Assembly (NCBI GenBank): GCA_037134895.1
Contig: JBAXLI010000005.1
Span: 47,486 to 111,485 of the forward strand
DNA: 64,000 nucleotides
DNA from: CAIRDP01 sp037134895
Lineage (GTDB): Bacteria; Bacteroidota; Bacteroidia; Bacteroidales; FEN-979
Direction: 5' to 3'
The translations under genes were made by a program, and so were the position numbers. Positions 25,775-32,702 of this stretch are shown in pieces (position 1 is the first letter of the stretch; every line of letters begins with the position of its first letter). Under the pieces are notes generated by a model. That model saw nothing but the letters and a program-made list of their open reading frames with translations, was not told the origin of the DNA and searched no databases.

Positions 25775-26901
25775 TGAAATATTACATTATTGCCGGTGAA
25801 GCTTCAGGAGACCTGCATGCCTCAAACCTCATAAAAGAGCTGAAGGCCCTCGACAGCAGTTCTGAATTTCGCTGCTGGGGCGGGGATATGATGAAAAAGC
25901 AGGGTGCTGTTATCGTAAGGCATATCCGTGACCTTGCATTCATGGGTTTTTTGGAAGTCGCGGTGCATCTGCCTGAGATACTCGGGAACCTCAAATTCTG
26001 TGAAAACGATATTTTAAACTATCAGCCGGATGTGCTGATCCTGGTCGATTACCCCGGTTTCAACCTCAGGATAGCAAAATTTGCTGCCGGCAAAGGCATC
26101 AGGGTGTTTTATTACATTTCTCCCCAGCTCTGGGCATGGAAGCAATCCCGGGTTAAGACAATCAGGTCCTCAGTTGAACGTATGTTCGTGATCCTTCCCT
26201 TTGAACAGGAGTTCTATCGCAGGCATTCGGTAAAAGCAGACTTCCCCGGCCATCCTTTGCTCGATGTCATTCATGAAGGGATGAGGCTGAAAGAACGCCC
26301 TGTATTTCTTAAAGACAATTTGCTTCACGATAAACCCATCATCGGCCTTTTACCAGGCAGCCGGAAGATGGAGATCAAGAGTATGCTGAAAGTCATGCTT
26401 TCTGTTATTCCTTTTTTTCCTGACCACCAGTTTGTGATTGCCGCAGCGCCATCACTGAACATTGAATTTTACCGCTCAATCATAAGAAATGCGCCTGTTG
26501 GCATAGTTTCCGGACAAACCTATGATCTTTTAAGCAATTCGGCTGCTGCCCTGGTTACCTCCGGAACTGCCACGCTTGAGACCGCCCTGATGAATGTGCC
26601 CCAGATTGTTTGCTATAAGGGAAATCCGTTATCGTTTGCCATCGCAAAACGGATTGTAAAGGTTCCGTTTATTTCACTTGTAAACCTGATAGCGGGTAGC
26701 CAGGTTGTGAAGGAGCTTATTCAGAATGAATTTAATACCAATACTTTGAGAGATGAACTTCAATCCCTTCTTATGCCGGTAAACCGGGAAAAGATTATCG
26801 AAGGTTACCGAAGTGTGAAAGAAAAGCTTGGAGGCAGGGGTGCTTCCGGCAGGGCAGCTTCAGCCATGGTACAATATTTAAAGGAGAAATCAGTTAAATA
26901 A
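25774..26901 (+). CDS. lpxB: lipid-A-disaccharide synthase
   Basis: This 375-aa glycosyltransferase (GT19) starts MKYYIIAGEASGDLHAS. It condenses UDP-2,3-diacylglucosamine with lipid X to make the lipid A disaccharide at the inner membrane. Conserved blocks YYISPQLWAWKQSR, LLPGSRKMEI and SGTATLETALMNVPQ are present. It shares one base with the surE stop (TGATG), so the two are translationally coupled. Confidence 0.97.
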   Translation: MKYYIIAGEASGDLHASNLIKELKALDSSSEFRCWGGDMMKKQGAVIVRHIRDLAFMGFLEVAVHLPEILGNLKFCENDILNYQPDVLILVDYPGFNLRIAKFAAGKGIRVFYYISPQLWAWKQSRVKTIRSSVERMFVILPFEQEFYRRHSVKADFPGHPLLDVIHEGMRLKERPVFLKDNLLHDKPIIGLLPGSRKMEIKSMLKVMLSVIPFFPDHQFVIAAAPSLNIEFYRSIIRNAPVGIVSGQTYDLLSNSAAALVTSGTATLETALMNVPQIVCYKGNPLSFAIAKRIVKVPFISLVNLIAGSQVVKELIQNEFNTNTLRDELQSLLMPVNREKIIEGYRSVKEKLGGRGASGRAASAMVQYLKEKSVK

Positions 26902-26943
26902 TAGGACTAATAGTATTCAGGAAACAGAGAAATAAAACATTGT

Positions 26944-27927
26944 ATGAATAAAGTATTTTTTACTCTTTTATGCTTGCTGATTTTCGGATCAGCAATAGTA
27001 TTATCGGCCCAGGATAAAACAACAACTTCAGGCAAAAAAGGGCAGGTTGTCGTTCTTGATGCCAAAAAACTGGATTCCGCCAACAGGCAACAAGGGAAAA
27101 AGCAATCCAAGGAGCCAACCCGCGATATGATCTTCAATTCTGGCAAGGCTCCCCAAAAGGACCTTACTCCGCAGGAGAAGGAAGGTGAAGCTTATTTTAC
27201 TTCAGGATCCAAAAAAGGCAAGGAGGGCAATTACCAGGGCGCAATAGCAGATTTCACCAAATCGCTTCAGTACTCTGAGAATGCAATGACTTATATGAAG
27301 AGGGGATATACATACATGCTGATGGGGCAGTTCGCCCTGGCTATCGAAGATGAGAACAAATCCCTTGGGCTGCACGATCCGAATGCCAAAGCCTATTATG
27401 TAAGAGGAGCTTGTAAATTCAACCTGAACGATATGGACGGAGCCGAAAAGGATCTGGCTAATGCCCTGGACCTTGACCGGATGAATCCTTCTGCATTCAA
27501 TTACATGGCTGCTGTCATGATACAGAAACAGGACTTCAAGGAAGCACTTGAAAATTACAATTTCGTTGTCAGGCTCGATTCGACCTTCCCTGATATCTGG
27601 ACCAACCGTGGGATGGTCAGGCATTACCTGAAAGATTTCAGTGGTGCAATCGCCGATTACAATATTGCGCTGAAAAGGGACCCCAAGAGCTCATCCGCAT
27701 ATAACAACCGTGGTGCAGCAAAGATGATGCTTAAAGACTACAAATCAGCGCTTCCTGATTTTGACAAGGCGATTGTTTTTAATCCCCGCTATGCAGAGGC
27801 ATATAACAACAGGGGCCGGGTGAAGCATTATCTCGGTGACGATCCCGGGGCCTGCAAGGACTGGAACATGGCCTTTGATATGGGACTGCCTGATTCAAAG
27901 GACATGATCATCAAATACTGCAAGTAA
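26944..27927 (+). CDS. exported TPR-repeat protein
   Basis: This 327-aa protein has a signal peptide (MNKVFFTLLCLLIFGS, cleaved near LSAQ). Residues about 85-320 form six or seven tetratricopeptide repeats (for example FPDIWTNRGMVRHYLKDFSG and YAEAYNNRGRVKHYLGDDPG). It ends with the ACKDWNMAFDMG...YCK signature common in Bacteroidota TPR proteins. Probably a periplasmic scaffold; partner unknown. It is a tandem paralogue of the next gene. Confidence 0.85.
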   Translation: MNKVFFTLLCLLIFGSAIVLSAQDKTTTSGKKGQVVVLDAKKLDSANRQQGKKQSKEPTRDMIFNSGKAPQKDLTPQEKEGEAYFTSGSKKGKEGNYQGAIADFTKSLQYSENAMTYMKRGYTYMLMGQFALAIEDENKSLGLHDPNAKAYYVRGACKFNLNDMDGAEKDLANALDLDRMNPSAFNYMAAVMIQKQDFKEALENYNFVVRLDSTFPDIWTNRGMVRHYLKDFSGAIADYNIALKRDPKSSSAYNNRGAAKMMLKDYKSALPDFDKAIVFNPRYAEAYNNRGRVKHYLGDDPGACKDWNMAFDMGLPDSKDMIIKYCK

Positions 27928-27935
27928 ACCTTCGG

Positions 27936-28868
27936 ATGAAGGCATTCCTGACAATCTCAGTCTTTCTTGTTTCTTTCCTTACTCTGTCCTGGACAGCTAA
28001 CGCCCAGGTTAAGACCAATAAAGTATACATTGATTCGGGTATTCTTAAGGCAAAACTCCAGGATTACGGCGCGGCCCTCAAAGATTTCAACGTGGCTATT
28101 GCCCTGGACTCGACCAGTTCCGAGGCTTTTTACAATCGTGGGGTGCTTCTGTATGAAATGAAAGATTATAAAAGTGCGATAATTGATTTCAATCGTGCGG
28201 CGGAATTACGCCCAAGCTATATACAGCCGTTTTTCAGCAGGGCATTGGCGAAGGATGCGTTGAAGGATTACGATGGCGCTATAAAGGATTATACCAGGGC
28301 TGTTGCCCTGAAGGCCGATTATCCTGAAGCATATCATAATAAGGGACTAGACCTGATGGAACTCGGCCGGTATACCGAGGCTGATATGAATTTCAGCAGG
28401 GCTTTGCAATACAAACCTGTATTTCCTGAAGCCTATTACAACAGGGGATTATGCAAATACAACGGGAAAGACTACACAGGATCGATACAGGATTTCAATG
28501 AGGCAATAAGGCTCGATACATCCCAGTCCGATTATTTTGCAAGCAGGGGAGCTGCCAGGGCTGCGACCGGACAATACCAGGATGCTATAATTGATTTCGG
28601 TTTTGTGATCAGCATGAAGCCATCGGATATCAATGCCAGGATGAACAAAGCACTTGCCCAGATGTATCTTAAAGAGTTCGAGGATGCCGTAAAAACCTAT
28701 ACCGATATTATTGGGTTATCTCCTGATAACGATGAGGCATATACCAACCGTGGTGTGGCATTTCAAAACCTTGAAAAACAGGATGAAGCATGTGCCGACT
28801 GGGATAAGGCAACCGAACTAGGAAACGATAAAGCCAGGTCCTACAAATTTAAATACTGTAAAAAATAG
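27936..28868 (+). CDS. exported TPR-repeat protein, paralogue of the preceding gene
   Basis: This 310-aa protein has a signal peptide (MKAFLTISVFLVSFLTLS, cleaved near NAQ) and about seven TPR units across residues 28-300 (FPEAYYNRGLCKYNGKDYTG, NDEAYTNRGVAFQNLEKQDE). It shares the C-terminal ACADWDKATELG...YCKK ending with the gene 9 bp upstream, so the pair probably arose by tandem duplication and is cotranscribed. Confidence 0.85.
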   Translation: MKAFLTISVFLVSFLTLSWTANAQVKTNKVYIDSGILKAKLQDYGAALKDFNVAIALDSTSSEAFYNRGVLLYEMKDYKSAIIDFNRAAELRPSYIQPFFSRALAKDALKDYDGAIKDYTRAVALKADYPEAYHNKGLDLMELGRYTEADMNFSRALQYKPVFPEAYYNRGLCKYNGKDYTGSIQDFNEAIRLDTSQSDYFASRGAARAATGQYQDAIIDFGFVISMKPSDINARMNKALAQMYLKEFEDAVKTYTDIIGLSPDNDEAYTNRGVAFQNLEKQDEACADWDKATELGNDKARSYKFKYCKK

Positions 28869-28918
28869 TATCACTTTTCATCATTTCCCGGATTAAGTAC
28901 CGAGAGACTGATGAAATT

Positions 28919-31024
28919 ATGAATCCCTGGAGGCCTTTGCCTTTACTCAGATTGGTGATGCCATTTACAGCCGGCATCATTGCAGGACAATCCTGCCATT
29001 TCTCCCTGCCATTTGCCTTTATATTTATCTTCTCCGGATTTTCATTGATAGCACTGGCCGGCTTTCACATGTTTTCAAGAAGTTTCAGATACCGCTTCCT
29101 TCCTCCTCTGCTGATACTTCCGTCATTGTTTATTCTGGGATTCCAGATTGCAGCTCTCAGATCTGCCTGGAGGGACCAGGATTACCAGGCATATGAGAGA
29201 CCAGTTGTCTTACTGGCAAAAGTGAGTGATTGTCCGCAGCTCAGGCAGGGCTCGGTAACTGCGATATGCGATATCCTCGCTGTTCGTGAAGGTACAACCT
29301 GGTCATCCGCCAACTCGAAACTTTATTTAAAAGTTTATTCCGGAAAGAACGGTCCAGGCCTTACTTATGGATCTTCATTCCTGGTTCATGGCCAACCTGA
29401 AAAGCTGGCTTTTTTCTCTGACAGCCATTCATTTAATTTTCGGGAATATCTTTTTAAAAAGGGTATAAGGTATGAAATGAGCATCAATGCCGGCGGGATA
29501 GCAGCAGTTAAAGATTCCTGCACCTTCAGTTTTAACAGGCTCGCGTTTGAAGCCAGGGATCGGCTGTTACAGATTTTCAGGGATAAGCACCTCAGCGGCC
29601 AGGAATTTGCGGTTGCTTCTGCGTTATTGCTTGGTTATGTAAACGAGATTGACGGCAAACTGAAATCTGCATTTGCTGCAAGCGGAACCATGCATATTCT
29701 CTCAGTTTCAGGCATGCATGTGGGAATTATTTTCCTGTTCCTGGAGACCATACTTGCGTTCTTCCTCAAATTCAGGCATGGAATCCACCTTAAATCCGGT
29801 ATACAGCTTTTATTCGTTTGGGCTTATGCCGCGATAACAGGCTTTTCCCCGGCAGTCCTGAGAGCTGCGGCCTGTCTCAGTTTTCTTATCATCGGGAAAT
29901 CGATCAGACGCAAACCTGAAATGCTTAACATCATCAGCGCTTCGGTATTTTTACTGCTTATCATTGACCCTCTTATCATTTCAGATGTCGGCTTCCAGCT
30001 CTCTTACATCGCCGTCCTGGGTATCGTAATCCTTTACAAACCCATCTATGATATGTACGTTACTCATCGCTGGCTGCCCGATAAGATCTGGGCCCTTATG
30101 GCTGTCTCAATGGCTGCACAGATCGCAACCTGTCCGCTAAGCCTGTACTATTTTCACCGCTTCCCGAACTATTTCCTGCTTTCAAACCTTCTCATCGTCC
30201 CCCTTTCGAATGGAATTATTCTGATGGGAATCCTGGCTTTACTTTGCTCATCAATCCCCCTGATCGGGGCGCTGTGCATTTCTGCGCTTAAGATTCTGCT
30301 CACCTGCCTCAATAAAAGTGTGTTATGGATAGGCTCTTTGCCCGGGGCCATAACACAAGGCTTTTTTCCTGACCTCACTGCCGTCATCCTGATGTACCTT
30401 TTCATTGGTATGGTCTTCCTTTTTATTATGCGGAAACGACCAGCCTGCCTGCTTGCAGCCCTTACATGCCTTATCCTTATCCAAACCGCAGAATTGAACG
30501 AAAGACTCCGTATTTCCTCCCATTCCACGATCTACGTACACAGCAATAAGCAGGGATATGCAATCAGGTTTGTAAAAGGGCAGCATGAAATTTGTTTTTA
30601 TTCAGGTCTGCGGATGATGAAGGACGGCTTTACCTCAGAACAAATCGGTAATGAACGGATGGCAAAGAGGGTTGACCAGGTTCAGGAACGTTCTGTTAAA
30701 TTCTGCGGATGGCAGGCAGGATCAGGGTTCCCGGAGGCCGGAAGATTCGGCGGGATGATCATGCTGGGAGGCAAAAGAGTTTATCTGCTAAATCACTCCT
30801 TAAGCAGGAATTTTCAACATAAGTTAAAAACTGATATACTGCTCATCGCAGCCAGTGCAAATTTTACCATGGAACAGCTGATCAGGGTGTTCTCCCCCCG
30901 ACTGATCCTGAATGTTTCAAATGCTTACCGTTCAAGGGTGTTGAATTGGGAAGCCGCCACCCGCAAAAGTGGAATAAAATTTTATGACCTCAGGACCTCG
31001 GGATTTTATCAGGAAGAATTATAA
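28919..31024 (+). CDS. comEC: ComEC/Rec2 family DNA-uptake membrane protein
   Basis: This 701-aa polytopic membrane protein has an N-terminal DUF4131-like part and the competence domain with its hallmark HILSVSGMHVGI. ComEC forms the inner-membrane channel for single-stranded DNA in natural transformation. The C-terminal metallo-beta-lactamase domain found in many ComEC proteins is absent; the last 190 residues lack HxHxDH. This short form is normal in Bacteroidota. A ComEA-like protein is encoded at 54061-54780. Confidence 0.9.
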   Translation: MNPWRPLPLLRLVMPFTAGIIAGQSCHFSLPFAFIFIFSGFSLIALAGFHMFSRSFRYRFLPPLLILPSLFILGFQIAALRSAWRDQDYQAYERPVVLLAKVSDCPQLRQGSVTAICDILAVREGTTWSSANSKLYLKVYSGKNGPGLTYGSSFLVHGQPEKLAFFSDSHSFNFREYLFKKGIRYEMSINAGGIAAVKDSCTFSFNRLAFEARDRLLQIFRDKHLSGQEFAVASALLLGYVNEIDGKLKSAFAASGTMHILSVSGMHVGIIFLFLETILAFFLKFRHGIHLKSGIQLLFVWAYAAITGFSPAVLRAAACLSFLIIGKSIRRKPEMLNIISASVFLLLIIDPLIISDVGFQLSYIAVLGIVILYKPIYDMYVTHRWLPDKIWALMAVSMAAQIATCPLSLYYFHRFPNYFLLSNLLIVPLSNGIILMGILALLCSSIPLIGALCISALKILLTCLNKSVLWIGSLPGAITQGFFPDLTAVILMYLFIGMVFLFIMRKRPACLLAALTCLILIQTAELNERLRISSHSTIYVHSNKQGYAIRFVKGQHEICFYSGLRMMKDGFTSEQIGNERMAKRVDQVQERSVKFCGWQAGSGFPEAGRFGGMIMLGGKRVYLLNHSLSRNFQHKLKTDILLIAASANFTMEQLIRVFSPRLILNVSNAYRSRVLNWEAATRKSGIKFYDLRTSGFYQEEL

Positions 31025-31029
31025 TTTTT

Positions 31030-31060
31030 TTTGAAATTCAAGAAAAAAGATATACTTTTG
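31030..31060 (+). promoter_or_regulatory. consensus promoter of tRNA-Asp
   Basis: TTTG (31030-31033), a 19-bp spacer and TACTTTTG (31053-31060) match the Bacteroidota TTTG-N19-TAnnTTTG consensus exactly. The -7 box ends 13 bp before the tRNA. Confidence 0.85.
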
Positions 31061-31073
31061 CAGCCTGAATAAT

Positions 31074-31147
31074 GGACTGGTAGTTCAGCTGGTTAGAATG
31101 CCGCCCTGTCACGGCGGAGGTCGCGAGTTCGAGTCTCGTCCAGTCCG
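31074..31147 (+). tRNA. tRNA-Asp (GTC)
   Basis: 74 nt; acceptor GGACTGG pairs with CCAGTCC, discriminator G; anticodon stem CCGCC/GGCGG and loop CTGTCAC give GTC. CCA is not encoded. The accessory block 31.2-40.4 kb begins immediately after it. Confidence 0.97.
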
Positions 31148-31164
31148 CAGAAGCAAATCGAAAG

Positions 31165-31196
31165 ACCCTGTAGCAAAACAAGTTACGGGGTTTTTT
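31165..31196 (+). terminator. intrinsic terminator after tRNA-Asp
   Basis: ACCCtGTAGC pairs with GTTACGGGGT (one bulge, one G-U) around a short A-rich loop and is followed by six T. Confidence 0.8.
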
Positions 31197-31291
31197 ATTG
31201 AAAATTGTTAATCTAAATGGATTAACCTTTTATAATATGATGAAATTAATGTGCTGATTCTCGGTACTTTACATAAAAGTGAGATAATTTA

Positions 31292-31429
31292 TCAGTCGTG
31301 GGCTGGCTGTATGGCTGGGTCTTTAGTGGGTTTATAATCCACATTGATAATATCGGTAATCCCAACGCCGTTTAGCGACAGGCATTTCTTGTTAACTCTG
31401 GCAATCAGCCTTGTTTCTGGTTTTTCATT
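31292..31429 (-). pseudogene. possible C-terminal coding remnant, unidentified
   Basis: A minus-strand frame of 45 codons without a start codon reads as plausible protein (for example ARVNKKCLSLNGVGITDI, then NVDYKPTKDPAIQPAHD) and ends in TGA at 31292. Its 5' part overlaps the last codons of the small membrane protein in another frame. It may be the tail of a decayed gene, or a frameshifted continuation of that neighbour. No family is recognised. Confidence 0.3.
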
Positions 31430-31614
31430 TTAATTATCCACTGGTAAACTGACCATATCACCGTGAACCCAAATATGATAAGGATTGGGATATAATAGTC
31501 AAGGACATAATTATGGAAATAAGCTCCTATTAAAATGTAAGCTGTGGCAATGCAGAGTTTTAATGGAATAAGTTCAGCATTTGACCAGCTCGTCTTGATT
31601 TTGAAAAAGTTCAT
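31405..31614 (-). CDS. small membrane protein, uncharacterised
   Basis: This 69-aa protein starts at ATG 31614 (MNFFKIKTSWSNAELIPLKL); 21 further codons are open upstream but carry no protein-like sequence. Two hydrophobic helices are seen at about residues 18-33 and 38-57, and the C-terminus is basic. It looks like one of the short conserved Bacteroidota membrane proteins of unknown role. It stands alone among gene fragments downstream of tRNA-Asp, and nothing nearby indicates a function. Confidence 0.55.
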   Translation of the reverse strand: MNFFKIKTSWSNAELIPLKLCIATAYILIGAYFHNYVLDYYIPILIIFGFTVIWSVYQWIIKMKNQKQG

Positions 31615-31707
31615 TGTGCGAATTTTTATCCTGTTTTGCCTAGTCTTGTGGGTTTCGGCATCCCCAGTTCTTATCAAAGGTCAACATTTTAAATGGTTTA
31701 TAATCCA

Positions 31708-31785
31708 TCACTGTTCAATTTCTTTAGTTGGCTCTTCCAGCATCTTCATTTGCTGGTCAAACAGCTTATTCAAATGATTTCTTGA
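31708..31785 (-). pseudogene. possible C-terminal coding remnant, unidentified
   Basis: A minus-strand frame ends in TGA at 31708 and reads SRNHLNKLFDQQMKMLEEPT followed by KEIEQ. It is a plausible charged, helical protein end without start or recognisable beginning. It runs into the oppositely oriented receiver-domain remnant, which suggests a junction near 31780. Confidence 0.3.
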
Positions 31786-31888
31786 CTTCGGAAAAAAGGT
31801 AACCGAAGCAGAATGTAATGATTACATCTTAAAGCCGATTGACAATAACGACCTCAAATGGTTAATACAGAAGCATTTTCCAGTTTAA
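31778..31888 (+). pseudogene. remnant of a hybrid histidine kinase: end of a receiver domain
   Basis: The plus strand encodes 36 residues ending in TAA at 31888, including ECNDYILKPIDNNDLKWLIQ and the ending KHFPV. This matches the C-terminus of the intact hybrid kinase at 37410-40211 (AGCNDFISKPFIIEELNELM...KHFPI), including the conserved Lys-Pro of receiver domains. A TGA precedes it in frame at 31775. The 32 bp from the stop codon onward also match those after the intact kinase at 27 of 32 positions, so this is the 3' end of a lost paralogous copy. Confidence 0.8.
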
Positions 31889-31917
31889 GTCCTTCAGCTG
31901 CCCCTTCATTTACTGGC
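31886..31917 (+). repeat. kinase 3'-flank repeat, copy A
   Basis: From the stop codon of the receiver remnant, 32 bp match 40209-40240 at 27 positions, including a 13-bp identical core GCCCCTTCATTTA. It marks the duplicated segment beyond the coding region. Confidence 0.75.
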
Positions 31918-32000
31918 GCTGCGATGCTTTACTTTTCCGAGTAATGCGCTTAAAACGGCTCAAACTGGGCTTATTTCGAATCCTTTGGGGTTATATGCTC

Positions 32001-32034
32001 TCGCCAATTTCCTGCGGAGGCTGGTCATTGGCGA
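32001..32034. repeat. inverted repeat upstream of the LAP-repeat protein gene
   Basis: TCGCCAAT (32001-32008) and ATTGGCGA (32027-32034) are perfect complements with an 18-nt loop. A second hairpin, CCGACC/GGTCGG (32047-32052 and 32066-32071) followed by TTTT, comes directly after. In the 543-bp gap 31615-32157 these elements, the two remnants above and the promoter below are all that can be seen. Confidence 0.5.
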
Positions 32035-32046
32035 AAGATAGTTTCA

Positions 32047-32076
32047 CCGACCCCCTTCCCCCGTTGGTCGGGTTTT
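32047..32076 (+). terminator. weak terminator-like hairpin
   Basis: CCGACC pairs with GGTCGG around a C-rich 13-nt loop, followed by GTTTT. It may end transcripts entering from the decayed kinase copy. Confidence 0.4.
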
Positions 32077-32122
32077 ACCCCCTGCCAACCGAAAATCGCT
32101 GCTCTATCCCATCAATCCAGGC

Positions 32123-32130
32123 TAATTTTG
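32123..32130 (+). promoter_or_regulatory. -7 box of the LAP-repeat protein gene
   Basis: TAATTTTG fits TAnnTTTG exactly and ends 27 bp before the ATG. No clear TTTG lies at the -33 position. Confidence 0.5.
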
Positions 32131-32157
32131 CTTCATCAACATCAAACAACAAGCAAA

Positions 32158-32508
32158 ATGAAAGCATCAACAATCATCCTCTCAGCAGTTCTGACCTTAA
32201 TAGCAAACGTACTTTTCGCAAGCAATGATATCTTATCCGTGCCAGTTGCAAATGCAACCACGGTATCGATGACATCACTTGCACCTACAACTCCTTGCGA
32301 AGCTGACTTTAATGACGCTACATTAATGATTGACGCTGCTTATCTGGCACCCAGCATGCCGACTGAAGCTTCAATGGAAGAAATGAACTATGAAATGGTT
32401 TCAGCCCTGAACTTAGCTCCTGTTAATCCTTCTACCGCTGATGTTGATGAAGAAATTGAATATGCTTACTTAACCCCCGCTGTTCCTGCTGAAGCCGACT
32501 TTGAATAA
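32158..32508 (+). CDS. small exported protein with four LAPxxPxEAD-like repeats
   Basis: This 116-aa protein starts at ATG 32158. It has a signal peptide (MKASTIILSAVLTLIANVLF, cleaved near ASN). The mature part is acidic and contains four spaced repeats: SLAPTTPCEADF, YLAPSMPTEASM, NLAPVNPSTADV and YLTPAVPAEADF, each followed by an acidic linker. I do not recognise a named family. It has its own -7 box and a terminator-like hairpin after the stop, and lies 194 bp before a PAS histidine kinase. A decayed copy stands at the same position before the second kinase (37114-37229), so protein and kinase probably form a unit. Confidence 0.8.
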   Translation: MKASTIILSAVLTLIANVLFASNDILSVPVANATTVSMTSLAPTTPCEADFNDATLMIDAAYLAPSMPTEASMEEMNYEMVSALNLAPVNPSTADVDEEIEYAYLTPAVPAEADFE

Positions 32509-32538
32509 ACCCAATATATCTCCCGCTTAATATAAACG

Positions 32539-32571
32539 AGCCATTCCATAAGGGGTGGCTTCTTTCATTTT
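32539..32571 (+). terminator. hairpin after the LAP-repeat protein gene
   Basis: AGCCATTCC pairs with GGGGTGGCT (two G-U) around a 4-nt loop, followed by a T-rich stretch. The equivalent hairpin after the decayed copy lies at 37257-37284. Confidence 0.65.
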
Positions 32572-32702
32572 ATCCATGATACTTCACTCCTGACTACTAA
32601 GGGAAGCCAGCTCATTGATTAATTAATGGGAATATTTTGGGTCTGTTAGGTGAGTGGATATTTAAATGACTACATTTAATATCATAATTCTCAACTCATC
32701 TT

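Noticed and set aside
28919..31024. comEC truncated because the metallo-beta-lactamase domain is missing
   Set aside because: The short form is common in Bacteroidota and the frame is intact.
31544..31777. Plus-strand hydrophobic reading frame opposite the small membrane protein
   Set aside because: The minus-strand frame has better protein character and a family-like pattern; the plus frame is its antisense.
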